Assembly (NCBI GenBank): GCA_036351575.1
Contig: JAZBPJ010000079.1
Location: 1-23,268, forward strand
Reading direction: 5' to 3'
DNA: 23,268 bases
Source: JABDPF01 sp036351575
GTDB taxonomy: Bacteria; Pseudomonadota; Gammaproteobacteria; Xanthomonadales; SZUA-36
A program made the translations under genes and the position numbers. This document shows, in pieces, positions 14,377-21,285 of this stretch (positions within the stretch are counted from its first letter, which is position 1; each line of letters opens with the position of its first letter). The notes below the pieces were generated by a model. It made no database searches, had not been told where the DNA came from, and saw only the letters and a program-made list of their open reading frames with translations.

Positions 14377-15015
14377 ATGGCCTCGACCGGGCCGGTTGAG
14401 CTGTTTTACTTTCATGGCTTCAACTCGGCCATACCGAAAGACCTGGCCAGCAGCCCCAAGATTGCCGCGGTAGCGGATTTCTGCCGGGCGACGGGCTGCC
14501 GTTTCCGGCCGCAGAATATCGACTACCGGCGGGCGGATGAACAGGCCCGAATCCTGCTGCGGCAGGTGGACCCCCTGGCGGAACGGGTGATATTTTGCGG
14601 CGGCTCGATGGGCGGCTGGTTCGCGCGCATCATGCAGTTGCTGCTTGCCGCGGAGCGCCCGGACCTGCGTATTGAAGCGGTAGCCTTCAACCCCGTTTTC
14701 AACCTGGCCGAGTTCAGCCACTACCTCGAGGGGCCGCAGCTCAATTACGTGACCGGCGAGAAATACGAATTCCGGCCCGGGCACAGTGAGCGGCTGGTGA
14801 TGCTCGAGCAGTCCGTCGACTACACCGCCAGGCTCCCCTGCTGGGTCTTCGTGGACCGCGGAGACGAGACCATCAGCGCGGAACTCAGCGAGCGTTTTCA
14901 CGCCGGTTTTACCCGTTTCACGGCGTTCGACGGGGGCAGCCACAGTTTCGATCATGCCCGCGAGGCGCTGGAGATTTTTCAGCCCGGTTGTTGGAACACG
15001 GCCGGGCAGTGCTAG
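14377..15015 (+). CDS. YqiA/UPF0227-family alpha/beta-hydrolase (esterase)
   Basis: This 212-residue protein has the features of the UPF0227 (YqiA) esterase group: an early YFHGFNS strand-turn, a nucleophile elbow GGSMGG (S77), AFNPVFNLAEF followed by NYVTGEKYEF, an acid in DRGDET (D163) and a final histidine in GGSHSF (H189). The natural substrate of these small esterases is not established. I chose the ATG at 14377, four bases after the metY stop with AGGA overlapping that stop region. An in-frame ATG at 14359 would overlap metY. The spacing suggests co-transcription with metY, but no functional link to methionine is evident. Confidence 0.82.
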   Translation: MASTGPVELFYFHGFNSAIPKDLASSPKIAAVADFCRATGCRFRPQNIDYRRADEQARILLRQVDPLAERVIFCGGSMGGWFARIMQLLLAAERPDLRIEAVAFNPVFNLAEFSHYLEGPQLNYVTGEKYEFRPGHSERLVMLEQSVDYTARLPCWVFVDRGDETISAELSERFHAGFTRFTAFDGGSHSFDHAREALEIFQPGCWNTAGQC

Positions 15016-15018
15016 AAT
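14991..15018 (+). promoter_or_regulatory. Candidate sigma-70 promoter for the bactofilin gene
   Basis: TTGGAA (14991-14996) and TAGAAT (15013-15018) are separated by 16 bases at the very end of the hydrolase gene. This gives a leader of about 33 bases before the bactofilin ATG. The same -10 sequence as in the metA promoter supports it. Confidence 0.55.
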
Positions 15019-15057
15019 GTTCGTCCCTTTCAACGGACGAAATCGAGGATCAGGGCT

Positions 15058-15624
15058 ATGTTCGACAAGCACAAGGGCAACCGCCCGTCGGCTCAGGAAG
15101 AACCTGCAAAGAAAACCGCACCTCCCATGACCAGCACGCCTCCCGCGGCTTCAATGGCAACGGAATCCGTTGCGATGATCGGTGAAGGCATCAGTGTGAC
15201 CGGCGACGTGAGCGCGACTTCAAACCTCAAGGTAGGCGGCCTTATCGAGGGTCGCAGTGTCAGCAGTTCACAGAACGTGGAAGTGTCGGAGGCCGGCATC
15301 GTCAAGGCCAGCATCAGCGCCAAGGAGGTCCGTATCTCCGGCCAGGTCGCCGGTGACATATCCGGCAGCGAGAAAGTCCTGATTACGCGGACCGGCCGCG
15401 TCAAGGGCAATATCGTCTCCCCGCGTGTTCAGCTCGACGACGGCGCCCTGTTCCGGGGCAGCATCGACATGAACCCGGGCAAGGCAGCCGGAAGCAAACC
15501 GGCCCAGCCTGCGGCGGTTTCTGAGGCAAGGCCGGCAGCGGCGGGTTCAACCAGCACGGGTTCGAAACCGCTGGGCGCCGACGCTGTCACGGACAGCTCC
15601 GGCCAGGGCAAGAGGGCCGGGTGA
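15058..15624 (+). CDS. Bactofilin (polymer-forming cytoskeletal protein)
   Basis: This 188-residue protein has the bactofilin (DUF583) layout: a disordered, proline- and lysine-containing N-terminus (1-36), a central beta-helix core (about 37-140) and a disordered alanine/serine/proline-rich tail. The core shows the glycine- and valine-spaced repeats typical of the family: GEGISVTGDVS, NLKVGGLIEGRSVSS, AGIVKASISAKEVRISGQV and RTGRVKGNIVSPRVQLDDGALFRGSIDM. Bactofilins self-assemble into filaments that place cell-wall or polarity proteins. The stop overlaps the GTG start of the next gene (GTGA), which suggests the two products are linked. Confidence 0.93.
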   Translation: MFDKHKGNRPSAQEEPAKKTAPPMTSTPPAASMATESVAMIGEGISVTGDVSATSNLKVGGLIEGRSVSSSQNVEVSEAGIVKASISAKEVRISGQVAGDISGSEKVLITRTGRVKGNIVSPRVQLDDGALFRGSIDMNPGKAAGSKPAQPAAVSEARPAAAGSTSTGSKPLGADAVTDSSGQGKRAG

Positions 15625-16289
15625 CAGCAGCAGCGATCGCCGAAGACATGGGCCGGTTGGCCAATCCGGCTGGCCCGATCATTGACCGGCAGCAAAGCAA
15701 GCTGTTGTCGGCCATGCTGCAGCGTATTTCCGGCGGACGCCGGATTACCGTCCTGGATGTCGGCCCGGCCTTGTCGGAGACCGTCGAGTTTTTTTCCCGC
15801 TACCACTGCCGCCTTCACTTCGTGGACCTGATCGACGAGCCGTTCCTGCAGCCGCGTGAACCGAAAAAGCGGCTCAGCGAACAGCAGCTCAGCAAGTGCT
15901 TCACAGACCACCTGGCGCTCCCCGAAGGCACGCAGCTCGACATCTGCCTGTTCGGTGATTTTCTCAATTTCCTCGACGACACCGCGCTGCGGGCCTTCAA
16001 CTCGGCTCTTAGGCCCTATCTGCATTCCGGCACCCGGGCGCATGGATTCGGGGTGCATCACCGGGCTGTAAAGCTCGAGTACCGTCAATACGGAATCATC
16101 CGGCACGATACCGTGAGCGTGCGTAAGAGAAATAACAGTGCACTGAAATACCAGCCGCATTCTCAGATCGAGGTGGCCGAAATGCTCTCCGGCTTTGCGT
16201 TCGAGCGTGGACTGTTGTTGCCGAACGGAAAACTCGAAATGATCCTGCATTCGAAATCCGGATCGTCAGCGAGCGAAGGGCCGTCCTGA
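15621..16289 (+). CDS. Methyltransferase-like (Rossmann-type) protein coupled to bactofilin
   Basis: This 222-residue protein starts with GTG overlapping the bactofilin stop as GTGA; an in-frame ATG at 15648 is the alternative. It resembles class I SAM-dependent methyltransferases: VLDVGPALSETVEFF (44-58) is at the motif I position, HFVDLID (66-72) at motif II, and LDICLFGDFLNFL (107-119) resembles the central strand. Motif I lacks the usual GxGxG glycines (GPALS), so SAM binding and activity are uncertain. I do not recognise a specific subfamily. Overlapping translation with bactofilin suggests a shared structural or envelope role, which is inference. Confidence 0.75.
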   Translation: MTAAAIAEDMGRLANPAGPIIDRQQSKLLSAMLQRISGGRRITVLDVGPALSETVEFFSRYHCRLHFVDLIDEPFLQPREPKKRLSEQQLSKCFTDHLALPEGTQLDICLFGDFLNFLDDTALRAFNSALRPYLHSGTRAHGFGVHHRAVKLEYRQYGIIRHDTVSVRKRNNSALKYQPHSQIEVAEMLSGFAFERGLLLPNGKLEMILHSKSGSSASEGPS

Positions 16290-16445
16290 TGCCGTCAAGA
16301 AAAAAGACGTTTTGAATCGAACTTTTTGGAGTAATTCGCAATTTTATAAATTCGAATGATTACAAAGAAGTTGCGTGTAGTTCCTGTTCGGAAGCGTTAA
16401 AAAATTCTGTTTTCTGTTCCGGGTCAGTTTTTGGCCATTTTTCGC

Positions 16446-16477
16446 TTGACATTAATTTAACCTTAACGTACTTAAGG
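16446..16477 (+). promoter_or_regulatory. Promoter candidate with inverted repeat
   Basis: It contains the consensus -35 TTGACA followed by TTAA-rich sequence and a CCTTAA-N5-TTAAGG inverted repeat that covers the expected -10 position. The inverted repeat could be an operator. The lack of a good -10 box may mean an activator is needed. Confidence 0.4.
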
Positions 16478-16507
16478 GACACCTGATCTACCAGTCAGGC
16501 AGGCTGC

Positions 16508-16589
16508 GTGGCTGCAGCCACCGGCGAGACGGAACTCGCCGGCGTACCCATCAGGGATGGTGATCCACGTTTTTGTCGCCGCAGGCGAC
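16508..16589 (+). ncRNA. Candidate structured leader RNA (tandem hairpins)
   Basis: Within 82 bases there are a perfect palindrome GTGGCTGCAGCCAC (16508-16521), an 8-bp stem CCGGCGAG/CTCGCCGG with loop ACGGAA (16521-16542), a TCAGGGATGG segment (16551-16560) and a 6-bp stem GTCGCC/GGCGAC (16575-16589). GGA motifs sit in the loop of the second hairpin and in the TCAGGGATGG segment, a pattern expected for CsrA/RsmA binding. It matches no riboswitch I know. It could be a leader of the small downstream gene or a free small RNA. Confidence 0.35.
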
Positions 16590-16601
16590 TTTGGGCAAAA
16601 C

Positions 16602-16778
16602 ATGGAATCATCCAGACGTTTTCTGTTGCAGGCCGAGATCGAGTACTGGCATGAGATGCTGAGGCTGAACGGTCCTCACCTGGACAGCAAAAATCTGAAA
16701 GAAATGCGTGACTGCCTGAGGCAGGCGGTACGCAACCTGAATTCCAACTCTTTCGAGCGCTTCGAGGCCGCGGCCTGA
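16602..16778 (+). CDS. Small helical protein of unknown function (58 aa)
   Basis: From the ATG at 16602 the product is 58 residues, charged and helical (MESSRRFLLQAEIEYWHEML, then a second helix NLKEMRDCLRQAVRNLNS), probably a cytoplasmic two-helix protein. An in-frame ATG at 16557 would add 15 residues but has no room for a ribosome site, because GGG abuts it. The 16602 start has only a weak GGG. I do not recognise the family. It follows a structured leader region, so its expression may be controlled after transcription. Confidence 0.6.
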   Translation: MESSRRFLLQAEIEYWHEMLRLNGPHLDSKNLKEMRDCLRQAVRNLNSNSFERFEAAA

Positions 16779-16941
16779 GACGAAAGCGTTCGGGGTTGCT
16801 TCAGAATCTTCCAGCCGCGTGCGGCGCAGGCGCAGCTGTCTGCGTATTTCCTGTCGTGCGCTTTTCATTGCTTGCGGCCTTCCTTTAACATATGCGACCT
16901 CGCCGGCACGCAGGGTGTCGGCTGTACCGGACGGTCACGCC

Positions 16942-18276
16942 ATGCCCCGAATTTTTGCTGCACTTTTTTTGCTGCTGTCTCTTCCTGCCGCGCTTGCCGA
17001 TGTGCCTCGTGCGGTCGAGCAACTGAACCCGGCACCGCCGCGTATTGTCGTCAGTGACCGGCCGTCACGGCTGATGCTGATCGACGGTCCGCCCGCGCTG
17101 ATCGAGATTCCGGCCACGGACCTTTCATTCGTCGTCAACACCGACTGGGACGTGTTCCGGCACCGCCGCAGCGGGGTCTGGTACGTGCTCGACAATGGTG
17201 TGTGGCTTGCCGGCAACATGCTGTCCAGCGGCGACTGGCGGGTGGCCACGGCGCTTCCGGATGATTTCCTGACCCTGCAGGTCAGTTCCGACTGGCCGCG
17301 CGTGGCCAGGGCGATGCCTGCGCGCGACCCGGGAGTGCGGCCGCTGCCCATCGTCATCAGCTACGAACCCACGGAACTGATCATCGTGGACGGGGAGATG
17401 GAATTCGGCCTGGCCGGCGGCGGCGGCCTTCAGTATGTGAAAAACACCGAGCGGGACCTTTTTCGCTACGACGGCCGGTTTTATTTTCTTGCGGCCGGGC
17501 GCTGGTTCACGACCAGGAACGTCGATCGCATGTGGTACGCGGTGAATGAACTTCCGGCGGCGTTCGCGGAAATTCCGAAGAACCATCCGCGCGCCCGGGT
17601 CCTGGAATCGGTGCCGGGCACCGAGGCCGCCCGGCGCGCCGCCGAGGAGGCCGCGCGGCCCCGGATTACCGAGGTCGAGGTCGGTGCGGGCGCAGCGCTC
17701 GAGGTTCCCTGGCTCGGCCCGCCCGAATTCGTTGAGATCGAGGGCACCGGCCTGCGGCGTGGAAAAAACACGCCGTTCCAGGTCATTCAGAACAACAACT
17801 TCTACTACCTTTGCCATGACGGCGCCTGGTTCTTTTCAGCCGCGCCGACCGGCCCCTGGCGCGTTGCTCTCGAGGTGCCGGAGGCGATCTACACCATTCC
17901 GCCCACCGATCCCGCCTTCAACGTGACCTTCGTGAAGCTGGAATCTTTCGATGACAGCAGCGGCCGCACCGCCTATGTCAGCACGGGCGGCTATTACAGC
18001 CGTTACTACAACGGCTCGACCATGGTCTACGGCACCGGCTGGTACTACCCGGGGTTCTACGACCGCTCGGTGTACTGGCGCTATCCGCATACCTATGGCT
18101 ATTACGGCCCCTGGGGCGCCTACTACCCCTATCGCCATCATTCCAGCGAGACGTTCGAGATCGACCGGGTCGAAACGGACTGGGAGTGGGAACTCGATGG
18201 CAGCAAGCGAAAAGTCTACGAATACGGCCCGCGGAACTACGTCGGCGGCAAGTACCGGATGCCCGAGAGCAATTAA
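16942..18276 (+). CDS. Secreted triple-repeat, tyrosine-rich protein of unknown function
   Basis: From the ATG at 16942 the product is 444 residues with a clear signal peptide (MPRIFAALFLLLSLPAALAD). Three related units follow, each with a hydrophobic strand before an 'NT' motif and an aromatic stretch: VVNTDWDVFRH with GVWYVLDNGVWL, YVKNTERDLFRY with GRFYFLAAGRWF, and GKNTPFQVIQ with NFYYLCHDGAWFF; each ends in an LP or VP segment such as EIP or TIPP. The C-terminus (about residues 345-400) is extremely rich in tyrosine and glycine (for example YWRYPHTYGYYGPWGAYYPY), followed by a charged tail. The units recall proteins annotated loosely as carbohydrate-binding family V/XII, but no activity is established. 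Earlier starts back to 16819 would put an arginine-rich segment ahead of the signal peptide and are unlikely. Confidence 0.8.
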   Translation: MPRIFAALFLLLSLPAALADVPRAVEQLNPAPPRIVVSDRPSRLMLIDGPPALIEIPATDLSFVVNTDWDVFRHRRSGVWYVLDNGVWLAGNMLSSGDWRVATALPDDFLTLQVSSDWPRVARAMPARDPGVRPLPIVISYEPTELIIVDGEMEFGLAGGGGLQYVKNTERDLFRYDGRFYFLAAGRWFTTRNVDRMWYAVNELPAAFAEIPKNHPRARVLESVPGTEAARRAAEEAARPRITEVEVGAGAALEVPWLGPPEFVEIEGTGLRRGKNTPFQVIQNNNFYYLCHDGAWFFSAAPTGPWRVALEVPEAIYTIPPTDPAFNVTFVKLESFDDSSGRTAYVSTGGYYSRYYNGSTMVYGTGWYYPGFYDRSVYWRYPHTYGYYGPWGAYYPYRHHSSETFEIDRVETDWEWELDGSKRKVYEYGPRNYVGGKYRMPESN

Positions 18277-19163
18277 AGCCCCCGCATCCACTCCGGCCGC
18301 AGCGGCACCGAGCCGGGACGCGACAGCGCCTGTTTCACCGTTGCGAGCAGACGGTCCCTGTCCCGGTTCAGGGTGCCTTTGAGCACCAGGTAATTCGACG
18401 CGTGGTCGCTGCGGAAAATGGTTTTTTCCAGGTCGAGCGTATCGAGCAGCCAGTACATCTCCTGGAACAGGCCCTGCTGGTCAAGCATCTCGAACTGACC
18501 TTCAAAACCGGCCTCGTAGGTCTCCGTGCCCCGTGGAAAACTGACCACCAGTGTCGCGAGGTACTCGGGCTGGGCCTCGTTCATCAGCCGGGCGGAGTTG
18601 ACCGCGTGCTGTTCGCTGAACCTTTTACCGCCCATGCCGTTGAGGATCATGACCGAGCTGCGCGCGCCGGCCCGCTTGATCTTCTGCAGGGCCGCCAGCG
18701 AGGAGTCGAAGGTTTCGCCTTTCTGCACGCGTTCGAGTACAAAATCATCGCCTGACTCGCAGCCGACGTAATACAGGTCGAGGCCCATTTCACGTAACGA
18801 GGCGAGCTGCTCCACCGTCTTGCTCTTGAGATTGCGCGGCAGGCAGTACGAAGAAACGCGCTGGATGCCGGGCAGGTGGCGGTTGATCAGCTCCATGATC
18901 TCCCTGAGCCGACGGAAAGACAGCGTCATGGCATCACCATCGGCCAGGAAAATTCGCCGGACCGGCAGTTTGGAGCGCGCAACTGAAACCAATTCGGCCT
19001 CGACCCTGTCCAAGGGTTTGAGATGGAATTTTTTCTGCGGCAGCGTGTACATCTCGCAAAAAGTGCAGCGGTTCCAGGAACAGCCGTTGGTAACCTGGAG
19101 AATGAGGCTTCGCGCCTCTGAAGGCGGCCTGAATACGGGCTCGATGTACGGTAGCTGAATCAT
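18273..19163 (-). CDS. Radical SAM protein (function unknown)
   Basis: This 296-residue protein has a radical SAM core with the cysteines in NGCSWNRCTFCEMY: C28, C33 and C36, a CX4CX2C spacing instead of the usual CX3CX2C. Further core features are IFLADGDAM (the GGE-like region), SSYCLPRNL, LYYVGCESGDD and SVMILNGMGG. No B12-binding domain or extra iron-sulfur motifs are evident. The arrangement resembles small stand-alone COG1032-type radical SAM proteins whose substrate is unknown. The stop codons of this gene and the tyrosine-rich protein gene overlap tail to tail, and it is divergent from the DUF3014-type gene. No Shine-Dalgarno is visible before the ATG. Confidence 0.88.
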   Translation of the reverse strand: MIQLPYIEPVFRPPSEARSLILQVTNGCSWNRCTFCEMYTLPQKKFHLKPLDRVEAELVSVARSKLPVRRIFLADGDAMTLSFRRLREIMELINRHLPGIQRVSSYCLPRNLKSKTVEQLASLREMGLDLYYVGCESGDDFVLERVQKGETFDSSLAALQKIKRAGARSSVMILNGMGGKRFSEQHAVNSARLMNEAQPEYLATLVVSFPRGTETYEAGFEGQFEMLDQQGLFQEMYWLLDTLDLEKTIFRSDHASNYLVLKGTLNRDRDRLLATVKQALSRPGSVPLRPEWMRGL

Positions 19164-19267
19164 GCAGATGTGAGGGTCGTGTACGCTCTATTTTAATCGT
19201 TTGGAAATCCGCGGATCAAAAACAGGCTAACATAGTCCAATCTGCCGAACGCGGTACCGGAGGCAAC
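19164..19267. promoter_or_regulatory. Divergent intergenic region
   Basis: This 104-base spacer between the radical SAM gene (minus) and the DUF3014-type gene (plus) must hold start signals for both. TAACAT (19228-19233) and TTGGAA (19201-19206) are visible on the plus strand, but their 21-base spacing is too long for a firm call. A good GGAGG ribosome site precedes the plus-strand ATG. Confidence 0.35.
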
Positions 19268-20107
19268 ATGAAACAGGGTCTGATCGTTATTGCAGTCATT
19301 GTTTTCCTGGTTCTCGGCGTAATTGCCTGGTTCCTCTACGACACCGGCCGGGTTCCGTTGACCGAAGAACCGGTTGCCGTCGAGGCTGCACCCGCAGCGG
19401 TGGAGCCGTCAAAGCCCGAGCCGAACGCCGATGGGTTCACGGTTGCCGAAAAACGTGACGTTCCGGTCATCGAACTCGAGGAGATACCGCTGCCGCCGCT
19501 GTATCGAAGCGACAGCTATCTCCAGGAGAAACTGGCGGATGTGGTTGGTGAGGAATCCGTGGAACGGTTTTTCGTGACCGACGCGATTGCCGCCAGGGCC
19601 GTGGCCACGGTCGATGCGCTGGGAGGCCGGCACGTGCCGGGAAACCTGCGCGTCATGACCGGACCGGCCGGCGAATTCAAAGCGCTGCGTGATCCTGATC
19701 CTCCGCGTGAAATTCTTGACGAGGCCGGTGACCCGCTTCCGCAATACCTCTCATCATCGGCCAACGCGGACCGCTTCCTGCCCTTCGTCGAACTGCTCGA
19801 ATCCATTGATGCTGAAAAGGCGGCGGCCGAGTACCGGCGCCACTACCCGCTTTTTCAGCAGGCCTGGCGAGAGCAGGGCTATACCGACAGCGACTTCGAC
19901 GAGCGCCTGAGAGCGATCCTCGATGAACTGCTCGCTACACCGGCGGCAGCAGAGCCGTATCGCCTGGTAAAGCCTGAAGCCGTATACCTTTTTGTCGATC
20001 CGGAACTGGAAAACCTGAGCGGCGGGCAAAAAATTCTGCTGCGCATGGGAAGCGAAAACGCGGCCAGGGTAAAATCCTGGCTGGCGAAGTTACGCCAGGC
20101 GATCTGA
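19268..20107 (+). CDS. DUF3014-type membrane-anchored protein
   Basis: This 279-residue protein has an N-terminal membrane span (about 4-24), a proline/alanine/glutamate-rich linker and a conserved domain starting at LPPLYRSDSYLQEKL. The overall form, with PGNLRVM, ADRFLPFVELLESID, YRRHYPLFQQAWREQGY and PYRLVKPEAVYLFVDPELENLSGGQKILLRMG, fits the DUF3014 family of gammaproteobacteria. The bulk of the protein would be periplasmic. The biochemical role is unknown. GGAGG lies before the ATG. The trxC gene follows after 19 bases, so the two are probably co-transcribed. Confidence 0.85.
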   Translation: MKQGLIVIAVIVFLVLGVIAWFLYDTGRVPLTEEPVAVEAAPAAVEPSKPEPNADGFTVAEKRDVPVIELEEIPLPPLYRSDSYLQEKLADVVGEESVERFFVTDAIAARAVATVDALGGRHVPGNLRVMTGPAGEFKALRDPDPPREILDEAGDPLPQYLSSSANADRFLPFVELLESIDAEKAAAEYRRHYPLFQQAWREQGYTDSDFDERLRAILDELLATPAAAEPYRLVKPEAVYLFVDPELENLSGGQKILLRMGSENAARVKSWLAKLRQAI

Positions 20108-20126
20108 ACCAACCCGGGAGCAATCG

Positions 20127-20564
20127 ATGCCACAGACACGTGTCGTTTGTCCGCAATGCTCGGCCGTCAACCTGCTGCCATTCGAGCGGCTGGGCGACGG
20201 TCCGCGTTGCGGCAAGTGCAAGGAGACCATTTTCAGCGGGCACCCTGCCGAGTTGTCGGGAAGCGCCCTCGAGCGCCACGTGGCCAGCAACGACATTCCG
20301 CTGCTGGTGGATTTCTGGGCGCCCTGGTGCGCCCCCTGCAGGGCCATGGCGCCGGCTTTTGAAGATGCGGCCGGTCAGCTCGAACCGGGTGTGCGCTTCG
20401 CCAAGCTGAACACCGAGGAGGAACAAAGCATCGGTGCACGTTATGGCATTCGCAGCATTCCGACGATGGTCCTGTTTCATGGCGGTCGTGAAGTCGCGCG
20501 GCAATCGGGCGCCATGCGGTCAGGCGACATCATTCGCTGGGTTCAATCACAGCTGTCCAATTGA
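20127..20564 (+). CDS. trxC: Thioredoxin 2 with N-terminal zinc ribbon
   Basis: This 145-residue protein has an N-terminal zinc-binding module with CPQC (C8, C11) and CGKC (C28, C31), followed by a thioredoxin fold with the active site WCAPC (C68, C71) in VDFWAPWCAPCRAMAP and the cis-proline loop SIPT. This is the TrxC layout. TrxC reduces protein disulfides in the cytoplasm and in E. coli belongs to the oxidative-stress response. The active site WCAPC differs from the standard WCGPC by one residue. GGGAG precedes the ATG. No OxyR-type site could be identified upstream; it probably shares the transcript of the DUF3014-type gene. Confidence 0.95.
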   Translation: MPQTRVVCPQCSAVNLLPFERLGDGPRCGKCKETIFSGHPAELSGSALERHVASNDIPLLVDFWAPWCAPCRAMAPAFEDAAGQLEPGVRFAKLNTEEEQSIGARYGIRSIPTMVLFHGGREVARQSGAMRSGDIIRWVQSQLSN

Positions 20565-20633
20565 CGGTCGCGTTGTTTTTTCGCTCACGGGGCGTGCCAG
20601 CGCCGCCGAAACGGTGGATAATTGACCTGAATC

Positions 20634-20663
20634 GGGACACTCGCAGCGCGAGCGTCTTATATT
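20634..20663 (+). promoter_or_regulatory. Candidate promoter for the YbaK-type gene
   Basis: GGGACA (20634-20639) and TATATT (20658-20663) are 18 bases apart. The spacer contains a short hairpin, CTCGC/GCGAG (20640-20652), which may be an operator or part of the trxC 3' end. Moderate at best. Confidence 0.4.
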
Positions 20664-20738
20664 GATCCTGGCAGGCCCGCACGGGGCAGTTTGCATTGCG
20701 CGCGGGCAAAGCGTACGCGGACCAACGAGGAGCATGCC

Positions 20739-21233
20739 ATGGCGATTGCAATGACCCTGAAGTCCTACCTGGAAAACCACCACATTGAATTCGACACCGT
20801 GGAGCATTCACACACCGAGACGACTGTGGACGCGGCCCGTTCCGCCCATGTTCCGCCGCACCTGGTCGCCAAGGCCGTGGTGCTCAAGGACAATGCCGGC
20901 TTCCTGGTCGCCGTATTGCCGTCCAACAACCGGCTGAACATTGCCTGGGTGAACGAAGAGCTGGAGCGCAACCTGGTGCTCGCCACCGAAGACGAACTCG
21001 CCACGCTGTTCAAGGATTGCGAGACCGGCGCGGTGCCAGCGCTCAGCAACGCATACGGCCTCAAAGTCATCTGGGACGACCAGCTGAAACATGCCTCGGA
21101 CATCTATATCGAGGCAGGTGATCACGAGCACCTCATCCACCTGCCGGGCGATGATTTCCGCAAGCTGATGGGGAAACTGCCGCACAGCGTAATCAGCGCC
21201 GGCAAGGAATATTCCCGCTGGGTTTACGAATAA
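20739..21233 (+). CDS. YbaK/EbsC-type aminoacyl-tRNA deacylase domain protein
   Basis: This 164-residue protein consists of a YbaK/aminoacyl-tRNA deacylase domain, whose members remove wrongly attached amino acids from tRNA in trans. Visible features are an early VEHSHTETTVDAA, the lysine-bearing LVAKAVVLKDN (K45 at the catalytic position of YbaK-like proteins), an AVLPSNNRLN strand, GAVPALSNAYGLKVIWDD (GxxPPxG-like loop) and EHLIHLPGDDF near the end. Which tRNA it edits cannot be told from sequence. I chose the ATG at 20739 because GAGGAG lies six bases upstream; an ATG 48 bases earlier lacks such a site. Confidence 0.88.
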   Translation: MAIAMTLKSYLENHHIEFDTVEHSHTETTVDAARSAHVPPHLVAKAVVLKDNAGFLVAVLPSNNRLNIAWVNEELERNLVLATEDELATLFKDCETGAVPALSNAYGLKVIWDDQLKHASDIYIEAGDHEHLIHLPGDDFRKLMGKLPHSVISAGKEYSRWVYE

Positions 21234-21256
21234 CAATTCGCGAGCCGGCGCGAGTA

Positions 21257-21275
21257 CCCGGCACAACTTGCCGGG
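21257..21275 (+). terminator. Hairpin between the deacylase and mtfA genes
   Basis: CCCGGCA and TGCCGGG pair around CAACT. No T-run follows. The hairpin lies just before the GGCCCGGGG that probably serves as the mtfA ribosome site, so it may weaken read-through or modulate mtfA translation. Confidence 0.4.
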
Positions 21276-21285
21276 CCCGGGGTGA

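Larger units (their letters stand above)
16290..16601. other. AT-rich, hairpin-rich intergenic region
   Basis: The first half (about 16295-16460) is clearly more AT-rich than its surroundings. It ends in a perfect -35 box (TTGACA, 16446-16451) and a CCTTAA/TTAAGG inverted repeat (16461-16477). The -10 at 17-base spacing (TACTTA) is weak. After that come several hairpins, listed separately. No gene is convincing before the ATG at 16602. The layout looks like a promoter followed by a structured leader. Confidence 0.5.

Noticed and set aside
12852..14378. Long open frame on the minus strand opposite metY
   Set aside because: It lies wholly antisense to a clear PLP enzyme, has arginine/histidine-rich low-complexity translation typical of GC-rich shadows, and matches no family.
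16521..16542. Guanidine-II (mini-ykkC) riboswitch, suggested by an ACGG loop
   Set aside because: The loop is six bases, not an ACGR tetraloop, the required second matching hairpin is absent, and no guanidine exporter or carboxylase gene follows.
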